This document shows, piece by piece, positions 44,519 to 52,668 of a DNA stretch of 64,000 nt. The DNA lies in assembly GCA_958296065.1 (NCBI GenBank), contig CATQHX010000070.1, forward strand, positions 62,001 through 126,000. Reading direction: 5' to 3'. A program made the translations under genes and the position numbers. Every line of letters starts with the position of its first letter. Within the stretch, counting starts at the first letter, position 1. The notes under the pieces are model-generated. The model did not search any database, was not told where the DNA came from, and saw nothing but the letters and a program-made list of their open reading frames with translations. The stretch is from Vicinamibacterales bacterium. GTDB taxonomy: Bacteria; Acidobacteriota; Vicinamibacteria; Vicinamibacterales; UBA8438.

Positions 44519-46099
44519 CTACTCCTGCACCAGGTGCCGCCCCCGCAGCGGCCGGCCGGGCTGCACGCCCTCGACCAGCGCGCCGTCGCGGACGACGAAC
44601 GTGCCGGCGACGAGAACGTGCTCTATGCCGGCGGAGTACTGGTCCGGCGCGTCGTAGGTCGCGCGATCGATGATCCGCTCCGGGTCGAAGATCGTCAGGT
44701 CGGCGTCGCTGCCCACCTGCACGCGGCCCTTGCGGGCCATCTCCGGCACGATGGCTTCGAGCCGCCGGGCCGGCAGCAGGGTCATCTTCCGGAGGGCGTC
44801 CATCAGCGACAGCGCGCCGCGATCGCGGACGTAGTGGCCGAGGATGCGGGCGAACGTGCCCGCGCCGCGGGGGTGCGACCGGCCCTGGCTGAAGGGAATG
44901 CCGTCGCTGGCCGCGATCACGTCGGGCTGGCTGACGATCCACTCGTTGGTCTCTTCCGAGCGGCCGTGCATGATGACCCAGCCGCCCTGGCTCCGATAGC
45001 GCTCGAACGTCTCGGGGGTGAGCCGCTCGCCGGTGCCGACCCACTGCAGGCTCCGGTAGGCCTCGCGCGGGCGGTCCACCCACCCGTCGAACAGCGGCGA
45101 CTCGATGAGCGAGGCGCTGGCCGTGTAGGGATACGCCTCCGTGGTGACGTCGATCCCCCGCTCGCGCGCCCCGCGGATCATCGCGAGAGCTTCTTCCGCA
45201 AGTGCGCCGGAAGTACTGTTCATGTGGACGATGTGAAGCGCCGCCCCGGTGACCGCCGCGTTCGCAATCACCTCCTGGAAGGGCGCCAGCGCGCCGCCGC
45301 GCCGGAAGGCGGCCGAGGAACGCAGATGGATGAACGCCGGCGCCTCGTGCTCGGCCGCGACCTCGAACATCCGCAGCAGCTCGCGGTGGCTGACCCCCGG
45401 CGTATAGCTCAGACCGAAGCCGAGCCCGATGCCGCCCTCGCGCAGCCCGCGCTCCATGAGTTGCCGCAGCCGGACGAGCTCCTCGTCGCTCGCGGCGCGA
45501 TAGAGCGTGTCGTCGCCGCTCTCGCCGAGCGAGAACGTCCCGTCGGCGTTGCCGCGGGCGAAGACGCTCCCCATCGCACGGATTCGCGCTCCCTGGTGAC
45601 TTGTCGACGCGCCGTAGTTGATGAGCGAGGCGCCGCCGCGACGCCTGTACCAGCGGTCGACGGGGTACGCCCCGATTTCGAGCTCCAACGCCGTCGTCAC
45701 GCCGTCCATCGCCTGGTACCGGCTGCTCGTCGGGTCCTGGCCGTGCGCGTGCAGATCGATGAATCCCGGTGCGACCACCAGACCCGCGGCGTCCACGGTG
45801 GCCGCCGCGGTCAGGGGAGACTCGGAAACCGCCGCCACGGCGCCTTCGCGGATGCCCACGTGCCGGACCGCGTCCAGCCCCGACTCGGGATCCACGACCC
45901 TGCCGCCGGCAATGACCAGATCAAGCGCCTGGACCGCCTCGGCGACCGGCTCCAGCGGCGGAGACTCGCCTCCGCCGCACCCCAAGGTGCATGCCGCGGC
46001 AAGCGCCAGGACGCCGGTCCAGCCCCGACCGCCGCGCCCCGCTGCGTTCTCGCTGCCGACCATCCGACGCGACGACGCCTGTCGAGGATTGGTTTCCAT
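44519..46099 (-). CDS. Amidohydrolase, N-acyl-D-amino-acid deacylase-like lipoprotein
   Basis: 526 residues from an ATG overlapping the transporter stop (TGATG). A lipoprotein signal ends at CTLGC. Amidohydrolase features: LVIAGGRVVDPESGLDAVRH, metal motif GFIDLHAHGQD (HxH), AFIHLRSS, LHIVHMNSTSG, the late Asp in DVIAASDGIPF and the terminal cap PDADLTIFDPERIIDRATY-type segment. Resembles D-aminoacylases and D-glutamate deacylases. Secreted to the periplasmic face; together with an SLC13 carrier it could release and import an acid. Confidence 0.85.
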   Translation of the reverse strand: METNPRQASSRRMVGSENAAGRGGRGWTGVLALAAACTLGCGGGESPPLEPVAEAVQALDLVIAGGRVVDPESGLDAVRHVGIREGAVAAVSESPLTAAATVDAAGLVVAPGFIDLHAHGQDPTSSRYQAMDGVTTALELEIGAYPVDRWYRRRGGASLINYGASTSHQGARIRAMGSVFARGNADGTFSLGESGDDTLYRAASDEELVRLRQLMERGLREGGIGLGFGLSYTPGVSHRELLRMFEVAAEHEAPAFIHLRSSAAFRRGGALAPFQEVIANAAVTGAALHIVHMNSTSGALAEEALAMIRGARERGIDVTTEAYPYTASASLIESPLFDGWVDRPREAYRSLQWVGTGERLTPETFERYRSQGGWVIMHGRSEETNEWIVSQPDVIAASDGIPFSQGRSHPRGAGTFARILGHYVRDRGALSLMDALRKMTLLPARRLEAIVPEMARKGRVQVGSDADLTIFDPERIIDRATYDAPDQYSAGIEHVLVAGTFVVRDGALVEGVQPGRPLRGRHLVQE

Positions 46100-47508
46100 C
46101 ACCACAACCCCAGCACCTTCCACCACGCGATTCCCACCGCCAGCCAGATGACCAGGTTCACCACCGACGCGAGGAACCCGGCGCGCCACCAGTCGCGCAG
46201 GCTGACGTAGCCCTCGATGAAGATGACCGGCGAGGTCGTGGTGCCGTAGTGGGTCAGGCAGGCCTGCAGGTTGTTGAGGAAGAGCAGGCTGTAGACCACG
46301 ATCCCGGCCGGCGCGCCGACGCCGACGAGCAGCGTGACGAACGGTCCGTAGAGCGCCAGCGCGTGCACCGTCGTGCTGGCGAAGAAGTAGTGCGTGTAGA
46401 AGTAGATGACCAGCGTGACCACCAGCACGACGATCCAGGGGACGCCGGTGAACCAGGCGCCGACCCAGCCGGCGAAGGCCACCGTCACCCCGGTCTCGTT
46501 CAGCAGGCCGCCCAGGGTCAGCAGGCCGCCGTACCAGACGAAGACGTCCCAGGCGGATCGTTCGCCGAGCGCGGCGTCCCAGGTCAGGGTGCCCGTGACG
46601 AAGAGCACGCCGAGCCCGACGAAGGCCACCAGCCCGGGCGACAGCCAGTCGACGTACGACGAGAGCACCCAGAACCCGATGAGGAAGAGGAACACACCGA
46701 GCACGACCGCCTCGGCACCCCTGATCGGCCCCAGCTCTTCGAGCTCCCGCTGGGCGAAATCGCGCGCCGCCGGGGTGTGCCGGATGTCCGGCGGCACGAT
46801 GCGCAGCATCAGCAGCGGCACCGCCACGCTCGACACGATGCCCGGCGCCAGCCCGGCGACGAACCAGCTCGTCCAGGTGACCTCCACCCCGGCGAACTCC
46901 CGCGCCAGGTCGCCGAGCAGCAGGTTGGCCGCGCTGCTGTAGAAGAACATCGCCGAGGCGATGGTGCTCGTCTGGTACATGCACGTCATCAGGAACGTGC
47001 CGAGCCGCCGCGAGGTCGCTCCCGGCTCCGACTCGTAGAGGGTGCTGATGCTGCGGGCGATGGGAAAGACGATGCTGGCCGACCGCGCGGTGATAGACGG
47101 TACGCCGGTGGCCAGGGTCAGGTCCGTCAGGTGCAGCGCGTAGCCGAGCCCGAGCGACGTGCGACCGATGGCGCGCACGAACCAGAGCGCTATGCGCCGC
47201 GCGAGGCCGCACTCGCGCAGCGCCCGCGACATCATCATGGCGGCCAGCACCATCCAGACGGACGCGGCGGAGTAGCCCTGCAGCGCCCGCCCCATCGGCA
47301 CGCCCCCGACCAGGATCACCGCCGTGATCCCGAGCAGCACCACCTGCGAGCCGGGCAACGGCTGGAGCATCAGCCCGGCGATGATCGCGAAGAAGACGCC
47401 GGTGATGCGCCAGCCCGCGGCATCGATACCCTCGGGGGCCGGCAGCACGTGCGCGACCAGCACGTAGATGCCGAGCAGGGCGAGCAGCCGAGCCGGCTTG
47501 CCAGCCAT
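46099..47508 (-). CDS. SLC13/DASS-family anion permease
   Basis: 469 residues with about 12 helices. Family signatures are visible: ITAVILVGGVPMGRALQGYS, a SNT-like loop in LATGVPSITARSASIVFPI and the second in YFYTHYFFASTTVHALAL. DASS proteins carry di- or tricarboxylates or sulfate, generally with sodium. Second gene of the thiolase operon; stop overlaps the amidohydrolase start. Substrate unknown, but an organic acid fits the neighbours. Confidence 0.9.
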   Translation of the reverse strand: MAGKPARLLALLGIYVLVAHVLPAPEGIDAAGWRITGVFFAIIAGLMLQPLPGSQVVLLGITAVILVGGVPMGRALQGYSAASVWMVLAAMMMSRALRECGLARRIALWFVRAIGRTSLGLGYALHLTDLTLATGVPSITARSASIVFPIARSISTLYESEPGATSRRLGTFLMTCMYQTSTIASAMFFYSSAANLLLGDLAREFAGVEVTWTSWFVAGLAPGIVSSVAVPLLMLRIVPPDIRHTPAARDFAQRELEELGPIRGAEAVVLGVFLFLIGFWVLSSYVDWLSPGLVAFVGLGVLFVTGTLTWDAALGERSAWDVFVWYGGLLTLGGLLNETGVTVAFAGWVGAWFTGVPWIVVLVVTLVIYFYTHYFFASTTVHALALYGPFVTLLVGVGAPAGIVVYSLLFLNNLQACLTHYGTTTSPVIFIEGYVSLRDWWRAGFLASVVNLVIWLAVGIAWWKVLGLW

Positions 47509-47512
47509 GCGG

Positions 47513-48718
47513 CTAGCCGACCCGCTCGAGGACCGCGGCCAGCCCCTGGCCGACGCCGATGCAGAGCGTGACCAGGGCGTAGCGGCCCTCGCTGCGCTGC
47601 AACTGCCGGACAGCGGTCAACGTCAGGCGGGCGCCCGACGCCCCCAGCGGATGACCGACGGCGATGGCCCCGCCGTTGGGATTCACGCGGCTGTCGTCCC
47701 GATCGACCTCCAGCGCCTTCAGGCAACCGAGCACCTGCGTGGCGAACGCCTCGTTGATCTCGATGACGTCCATGTCGTCCAGCGTCAGCCCGGCCCGGGC
47801 CAGGGCCTTGCGCGAAGCGGGGACCGGGCCGAGCCCCATGACCCGCGGCTCGACCCCCGCCGCCGCCGCGGAGACGATACGCGCCAGCGGGGCCGCACCG
47901 GCCTCTTCGCCCACGGCACGCGAGCCGACGATGAGCGCCGCCGCGCCGTCGTTGATGCCCGACGCGTTGCCGGCGGTGACCACGCCGTCGCCCGCCAGGG
48001 GACGCAGGGTGGCAAGTTTTTCCAGGCTGGTCCCCGGCCGTGGGTGCTCGTCGTCGGCCACCTCGGTGGTCTGTCCGCGCTTCGGGCCCGGCACGGCGAC
48101 CGGATGCAGCTCGCCGGAGTAGAAGCACTCCGACTTCGCCTGCGCATAGCGCGCCTGCGAGCGCGCGGCGAAACGGTCGCTCTCGTTGCGCCCGATGCCG
48201 AGGTCCTTCGCCACCTCCTCGGCCGTTTCGTACATCGCGTGATCGCCGAACGCCGCAGTGGCGCGCCGGTTCGGAAAGCGAGAACCGAGCGTGGTATCGA
48301 AAGCCGTGAGCTGCCGGCCGTAGGCACGTTCCGCCTTCGCCATGACGAACGGCGCCCGGCTCATGCTCTCCACGCCGCCGGCCAGGAACAGGTCGCCCTG
48401 CCCGCACGCCACGGACCGGGAGGCGTCCACCACCGCGGCAAGCCCGCTCGCGCAGAGCCGGTTCACCGTCATTCCGGCCACCTCGACCGGCAGGCCGCCG
48501 AGCAGTCCGGCGCGCCGCGCGACGTTGCGGCAGTCCTCGCCCGCCTGGTTCGTGCAGCCGACAATGACGTCCTCGAACCGGTCCGCCGGGAACGGGTTGC
48601 GCTCCACCAGCGCACCGACCAGGTCGCCGAGAAGATCGTCGGGGCGGACCGGGGCGAGCGCACCGGCGTGGCGACCGAACGGTGTCCGCAGGCCGTCGTA
48701 GATGAAGGCGTCGATCAT
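47513..48718 (-). CDS. Thiolase (acetyl-CoA acyltransferase)
   Basis: 401 residues. Catalytic Cys in NRLCASGLAAVVDASRS, His in GGAIAVGHPLGASGARL and the second Cys in LCIGVGQGLAAVLE. IDAFIYDGLRTPFGRHAGAL and the pattern DVIEINEAFATQVLGCLK match degradative thiolases of the PcaF/PaaJ and FadA types. First gene of the operon with the transporter and amidohydrolase. TATAAT ends 6 bases before the ATG, so it should be leaderless. Confidence 0.93.
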   Translation of the reverse strand: MIDAFIYDGLRTPFGRHAGALAPVRPDDLLGDLVGALVERNPFPADRFEDVIVGCTNQAGEDCRNVARRAGLLGGLPVEVAGMTVNRLCASGLAAVVDASRSVACGQGDLFLAGGVESMSRAPFVMAKAERAYGRQLTAFDTTLGSRFPNRRATAAFGDHAMYETAEEVAKDLGIGRNESDRFAARSQARYAQAKSECFYSGELHPVAVPGPKRGQTTEVADDEHPRPGTSLEKLATLRPLAGDGVVTAGNASGINDGAAALIVGSRAVGEEAGAAPLARIVSAAAAGVEPRVMGLGPVPASRKALARAGLTLDDMDVIEINEAFATQVLGCLKALEVDRDDSRVNPNGGAIAVGHPLGASGARLTLTAVRQLQRSEGRYALVTLCIGVGQGLAAVLERVG

Positions 48719-48724
48719 CGGGCC

Positions 48725-48730
48725 ATTATA
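48725..48730 (-). promoter_or_regulatory. -10 box for leaderless thiolase operon
   Basis: TATAAT on the minus strand; six bases (GGCCCG) to the ATG at 48718. No -35 consensus. Confidence 0.6.
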
Positions 48731-48770
48731 GGGGTCTCGCACGGAACGGCAGCGCCACCGGTCGCTAGGC

Positions 48771-48786
48771 TCTTGCCCGGGCAAGA
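48771..48786. promoter_or_regulatory. 16-bp perfect palindrome upstream of thiolase
   Basis: TCTTGCCCGGGCAAGA is a perfect palindrome, about 40 bases upstream of the thiolase -10 and about 95 bases past the methyltransferase stop. Candidate operator; with no loop it is a poor terminator. Confidence 0.4.
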
Positions 48787-48879
48787 ATCGCGACGACGGT
48801 GCGGCGGCTCCTGGACGCGGAGGAATCGCATTCATGAATCGTCCGCCTTGACGAACCCGCCGCGAGGAAGCCCCGGGCA

Positions 48880-50106
48880 TCAGCGCCGGCGCATCACCAC
48901 GATGCGGTTCGAGTTCGTACCGGCGCGGTTGTTGTCGATTCCCCAGGTATTGGAGGTCTTCGTGAACACCTGCGCGTTGACGGCCACGCACACCGGCTCC
49001 CACGCCGTCTCGCGCGCCACGTCGACAACGACCTGATCGAGCAGCAGCGACGCGTTGCGGATCTCTCCGACCTCGAACGCGAAGACACCATCGCGGCGGG
49101 AGATCGCGGCCGTGTTGACCAGCGCGCCGCGGACGAGAGCCTTCCACGCATCGAGCCTGCCGGTCTGCGTGATTCCGACGGCCTCGGGCTCGATCCCCGC
49201 GAACCAGCATCGCAACCAGTTGTCCGCCTTGTAGTTCACGATGTTCATGAACGGCGGAGAGGTGACGGCGAGGGAAACCGGCGGCCCGTCGTACGCAAAC
49301 GGCGTCTCCACCGGTTGCCGGAAGAAGCCGCGAACCGGACCGGTCGGTACCTGGCGCCGCACGTCGCGCAGCAGCGAGCGCGTCTTGCGTCGAATCAGAG
49401 CGGCAACGTCACGGTACTCCGGTGTCTGGTTGCGGCGCGCGTTGTTCTTCCGCTGCCGCTCTATCGACGCCGCCTGATTCGGTGGGAGCGTATAGACGGA
49501 GAAGAACCCTTTCGAGTGTCCGGTCAGCCGATTGATGGCGACCATCCGGATCCATTGATCCACGATGTCCGCGCAGCCGGCTGAGCGGCGCTCGCACAAG
49601 TACTCCCGAAGCCGGCAGATCTGATTCAACGTCCGCTCGTGGAAGAAGACCTCGAAGCCGTCGGGATGCGCGGCGGGCCCGTCCAGCGACAACGAGCGCA
49701 ACCGCGCATCCACTTCCGTCAGCGAAGGCGGGCTAAGCCGCGCCTCGAGGAGCAGGCGCGACAACGGATTGACGTCGTTCCCCAGCGTCTGCCGCCCGTG
49801 CAACGCGGCCTCCAGAAGCGTCGTCCCCCGACCCATGAACGGGTCGAAGACCACGTCGCCGGGATCCGTCAACCGGGTGATGAAGAACCGCGGGAGTTGC
49901 GGCTTGAAGCACGCCCGGTAGGAGATCTCGTGCAGGGAATGCGCCGCCCGCTGCTTCGACGTCCAGAACTCGTTCACGAAGACGGGCACGCCGGAGTACT
50001 CGTCGACAATCGTCCCCTTGCCGTAGCGCCGCCACCCTTCGAGCTCGGTCCTGAACTCGTCGAGCGTCAGACGTTCGTCGCCGTCGAGGTCAAGCTGGTC
50101 TTGCAT
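48880..50106 (-). CDS. DNA methyltransferase (N4-cytosine/N6-adenine type), solitary
   Basis: 408 residues. Motif I VVFDPFMGRGTTLLEA (near 90) precedes motif IV LAVTSPPFMNIVNYK (near 290). TSPPF-type motif IV is typical of N4-cytosine or beta-class enzymes; the circularly permuted order I before IV with a large insert carries the target-recognition part. No restriction gene is adjacent, so it is an orphan or regulatory methyltransferase. The first 20 residues contain DLDGDERLTLDE, an almost perfect EF-hand calcium loop, unexpected in this family. Confidence 0.85.
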   Translation of the reverse strand: MQDQLDLDGDERLTLDEFRTELEGWRRYGKGTIVDEYSGVPVFVNEFWTSKQRAAHSLHEISYRACFKPQLPRFFITRLTDPGDVVFDPFMGRGTTLLEAALHGRQTLGNDVNPLSRLLLEARLSPPSLTEVDARLRSLSLDGPAAHPDGFEVFFHERTLNQICRLREYLCERRSAGCADIVDQWIRMVAINRLTGHSKGFFSVYTLPPNQAASIERQRKNNARRNQTPEYRDVAALIRRKTRSLLRDVRRQVPTGPVRGFFRQPVETPFAYDGPPVSLAVTSPPFMNIVNYKADNWLRCWFAGIEPEAVGITQTGRLDAWKALVRGALVNTAAISRRDGVFAFEVGEIRNASLLLDQVVVDVARETAWEPVCVAVNAQVFTKTSNTWGIDNNRAGTNSNRIVVMRRR

Positions 50107-50159
50107 CCCTGGACGCGACCCATGGACACGCCGTCATCCGCCACATGATCGCATCCTGT

Positions 50160-50315
50160 TCAGCCGCTCGTCGCATCCAGGTCCCTTCCCTCACGCATGG
50201 AGCGAGCGCGCGGCGGTCCTTGCAGCAGCGTCCTGCCCAGGATCGCCACTCCAACCACCACCAGGACCAGGTGCCAGTGGATGTCCAGGATGGCGAACCC
50301 CTTGAGACCGAGCAT
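50160..50315 (-). CDS. Possible 51-residue membrane peptide
   Basis: ATG at 50315. One hydrophobic helix (HWHLVLVVVGVAILGRTLL) and a charged tail (RARSMREGRDLDATSG). It begins 11 bases past the last readable codon of the decayed permease start and may be a real small membrane protein or another fragment. Confidence 0.35.
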   Translation of the reverse strand: MLGLKGFAILDIHWHLVLVVVGVAILGRTLLQGPPRARSMREGRDLDATSG

Positions 50316-50326
50316 CGTCCAGACCG

Positions 50327-50407
50327 CTCCTCGACTGTCTCGTCGTTCGCCCGCCGGCGGCGAAAGAGCCCGCGAAGCAGCCGCACGAGTCGGGCTGCCA
50401 GATTCAC
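50327..50407 (-). pseudogene. N-terminal remnant of an acidobacterial orphan permease
   Basis: A GTG at 50407 overlaps the PadR stop (GTGA). The 27 readable residues (LAARLVRLLRGLFRRRRAND) match the start of the macrolide-exporter-like permeases that normally follow PadR regulators in Acidobacteriota. Then the frame loses sense and the rest, about 800 codons, is missing. The regulator has therefore lost its usual target gene. Confidence 0.5.
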
Positions 50408-50748
50408 CGCGTGCCCCCGACCCAGTTCAGCACACCGTTGACCGCGTTCACGATGCGATCCCACTCCTCGCGTTCCGCCGCGATCTGCCGCCTTCCCACG
50501 TCGGTGAGAAAGTAGTAACGCGCTCGGCGGTTGTTCTCCGTGATCCGCCACTCCGAATCGACCCAGCCCTTCCGCTTCATGCGCTGGAGCGCCGGGTACA
50601 GCGTGCCCTGCTGGATCGCGAACACGTCGCCCGACATGGTCTCGATCCGCTGGGCGAGCCCCCAACCGTGCATCGGCTCCAGCGCGAGAGTGCGCAGCAC
50701 GAGGAGCTCGAGCGTGCCCTGCAGGACATCGGTGCGGTCCGTGGTCAT
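50404..50748 (-). CDS. PadR-family transcriptional regulator
   Basis: 114 residues from an ATG at 50748 with AGGAG 5 bases upstream. PadR winged-helix signature: DVLQGTLELLVLRTLALEPM, HGWGLAQRIETMSGDVFAIQ, GTLYPALQRMKRKGWV and TENNRRARYYFLTDVGRRQI. A C-terminal helix gives dimerisation. These repress efflux or permease genes and often themselves. A decent promoter lies upstream (50775-50803). Confidence 0.93.
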   Translation of the reverse strand: MTTDRTDVLQGTLELLVLRTLALEPMHGWGLAQRIETMSGDVFAIQQGTLYPALQRMKRKGWVDSEWRITENNRRARYYFLTDVGRRQIAAEREEWDRIVNAVNGVLNWVGGTR

Positions 50749-50774
50749 CGGACTCCTTTTGAGCGTCAAAATGT

Positions 50775-50803
50775 ATTGTGGTGCAGCTTCTTCAGGTTGT
50801 CAA
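50775..50803 (-). promoter_or_regulatory. padR promoter with consensus -35
   Basis: TTGACA at 50798-50803, 17-base spacer and CACAAT at 50775-50780 on the minus strand. Leader of about 20 bases to the ATG. Confidence 0.5.
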
Positions 50804-50986
50804 AACACAGATCGGATGTGCCTCGATGGGATCCGGCGCAGGGTAGGAAGAATGGCGTGGAGCCCGCCGGCCGACCGGGCGCGGTTCAACGGACCAGTCT
50901 GGTCTCTACCTACAGGTCATGCAAGTTATTCCCCACCGGCCTTCCAGACGTCCGGCCTCGACTGCGACGGGGGTTCTGCCTTGGAG

Positions 50987-51874
50987 CTACATCCCGAGCA
51001 AGTTCGCGCGTAGCTTGGTGAGCCCCTGCCCGACGGCCCAGAGATCGAGCTCCACCGAGGCCAGCTCGTCGACGACGGGAACGGCAAGTCCGTTCTCGCG
51101 GAGATCGATCGCCTTGATATAGGTCCGGCACGATCCGCACTCTTCCACGCGAACGTGCGGCCACGATTCGGAGACATGATGCGGGCGTTTCTCGGCTCGC
51201 TCCTCCGCACACCCGGGACAGCGCGTCCTCGGAAACGCCCACTCGGCCAGGCACAGCGAGCACAGCAGCATCCGCCGCCCCTTTGTCTCCGGCTCGTCGC
51301 GCAGTACGGCGGCTACAGGCGCCGACCCGCAATACGGGCATGCCGCCCGGGAGTCGTCATCCCCCGCAACCGCTCCGTTGCCGCTCGCGTCGTGGTTCCC
51401 GGAGAAGCCCCCGTCTGCCTGCCCGGCGAGGGCATCCGCCACCGGCTGCACGAAGGCGCGCGGGAAGAACTCCAGCGCCGCGGCGTCACAGTCGAGCCGG
51501 GCGGCCACGGCGTCGATCGACTCCCGCCCGAGGACGGCGCTCAGCAGGTCCGACATCGCCGCGGGCTCCGACGCCAGCCGGTCCGCCATCGACTTCAGCA
51601 CGTCGGAAGCGGAAGCGGGGACGGCGCGCACGAAGCGGGAGAAGTCCCGCTCCCGAGGCCGCTCGGGAAGCAACTCCAGGCGCAGTCGCGGCGGACGGCC
51701 GTCGGCGGCTTCGACGGCGCCCAGCCAGCGCGACTTCAGCGCCCTGGCATGGAGCGGCACCTGAAGCGACAGCACGTCGTCGTAGAAGGCGAGCAGCGCG
51801 GCCGCGTGCGGATGCTCGGCGCGCAGACGCGCGACGCGCTGCCGGCGGCGGGACCAGACCGGGTGAGATTGCAT
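50987..51874 (-). CDS. fdhE: Formate dehydrogenase accessory protein FdhE
   Basis: 295 residues. Four CxxC pairs form rubredoxin-like zinc/iron sites: CPYCGSAP, CSLCLAEW, CPGCAEER and CGSCRTYIKAID, in a C-terminal domain. The N-terminal helical domain includes FSRFVRAVPASASDVLKSM. FdhE is needed for activity of respiratory formate dehydrogenases and interacts with the catalytic subunit. It is on the strand of the fdh subunits but separated from them by a vapBC pair. Confidence 0.93.
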   Translation of the reverse strand: MQSHPVWSRRRQRVARLRAEHPHAAALLAFYDDVLSLQVPLHARALKSRWLGAVEAADGRPPRLRLELLPERPRERDFSRFVRAVPASASDVLKSMADRLASEPAAMSDLLSAVLGRESIDAVAARLDCDAAALEFFPRAFVQPVADALAGQADGGFSGNHDASGNGAVAGDDDSRAACPYCGSAPVAAVLRDEPETKGRRMLLCSLCLAEWAFPRTRCPGCAEERAEKRPHHVSESWPHVRVEECGSCRTYIKAIDLRENGLAVPVVDELASVELDLWAVGQGLTKLRANLLGM

Positions 51875-51898
51875 GGCCTGACCGAGCGTCCCTTCCGT

Positions 51899-52330
51899 TC
51901 ATGACGCCAGCGGATGCCGCCAACGCAAGCCGTTGAACCGGGCGAAGTCCCGGTCCACGGTCACGAGCTCGCAGCCGGCTTCCATCGCGATCGCCGCGAG
52001 ATAGGCATCGGCCACGAGGTTGCCGGCCACCGCGTGCCTGCGGCAAAGAAGATCGAAGATCTCCCAGTGCCCGGGCCCCGGCCGCACCGGCACGCAACTC
52101 GAGGGCGACAGCATTCCTCGCGTGAACGACAGCGCCTCGGCCGCCGTGCTCGGCTCTCTGAACACGCGACGGTTGGTCACGATCCGCACGAATGCGCTGA
52201 GCACGAGTTCGGACATGCCGTACGGACGCCCGGCGTTGACGACGCCCTCGAGCCAGCCTCTGTATCGATCGTGCTCCGCCATGTCCTCGCGGTAGGCATA
52301 CACGAGGACGTTGACGTCAGGCAGGATCAC
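51899..52330 (-). CDS. vapC: VapC-type PIN-domain ribonuclease toxin
   Basis: 143 residues from a GTG at 52330 overlapping the antitoxin end by 14 bases. PIN motifs: ILPDVNVLVYAYRED (Asp), MSELVLSAFVRIVTN (Glu), NLVADAYLAAIAMEAG (Asp) and LVTVDRDFARFNGLRW (Asp), all intact. Cleaves RNA, in known cases tRNA or rRNA, in a metal-dependent way. Complete in contrast to the frameshifted PIN gene at 43878. Confidence 0.92.
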   Translation of the reverse strand: MILPDVNVLVYAYREDMAEHDRYRGWLEGVVNAGRPYGMSELVLSAFVRIVTNRRVFREPSTAAEALSFTRGMLSPSSCVPVRPGPGHWEIFDLLCRRHAVAGNLVADAYLAAIAMEAGCELVTVDRDFARFNGLRWRHPLAS

Positions 52331-52568
52331 GGCCCCGGTCCATTACGTCCAGCAGTGCCGCGTTACTGTCGAGGGTCACGCCGGGCTGCAAGCCTCCGCG
52401 GCCACCCGTCGGCAGCGTAATCCGACCGGCGGGTAGCGGCGGGGCGCGGCGGGCCAGCAGGTCTCTGAGCCCCTCGTCGATGAGCGAGGTCAGCGTTCGA
52501 CCCGCTTGCGCCGCATAACGCTTCGCATCCGCGAGGAGTCGATCGTCGAGCCGCACGGTCGTGCGCAC
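52317..52568 (-). CDS. vapB: VapB-type antitoxin (RHH-like)
   Basis: 83 residues from a GTG at 52568 that lies 6 bases after a TACGCT box; a GTG at 52610 would add 14 residues but precedes the promoter. The N-terminal half is a ribbon-helix-helix pattern, RTTVRLDDRLLADAKRYAAQ, with AGRTLTSLIDEGLRDLLA. The Pro/Gly-rich tail (LPTGGRGGLQPGVTLDSNAA) should bind the toxin. Autorepression is likely through repeats in the promoter. Confidence 0.9.
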   Translation of the reverse strand: MRTTVRLDDRLLADAKRYAAQAGRTLTSLIDEGLRDLLARRAPPLPAGRITLPTGGRGGLQPGVTLDSNAALLDVMDRGRDPA

Positions 52569-52574
52569 GCTTCC

Positions 52575-52603
52575 AGCGTAGTGTCGGTATGTCAGTATGT
52601 CAA
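52575..52603 (-). promoter_or_regulatory. vapBC promoter with operator-like repeats
   Basis: TTGACA (52598-52603), a 17-base spacer and TACGCT (52575-52580) on the minus strand, then 6 bases to GTG. The spacer carries repeated GACATAC units (GACATACTGACATACCGACA), a probable VapBC operator. Confidence 0.7.
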
Positions 52604-52668
52604 CCTGCACCTGTTACGCCGCGCGGATCGTGAGCGCGAACCGGCGGCCAGCCCGCGAGCGGACGCCG

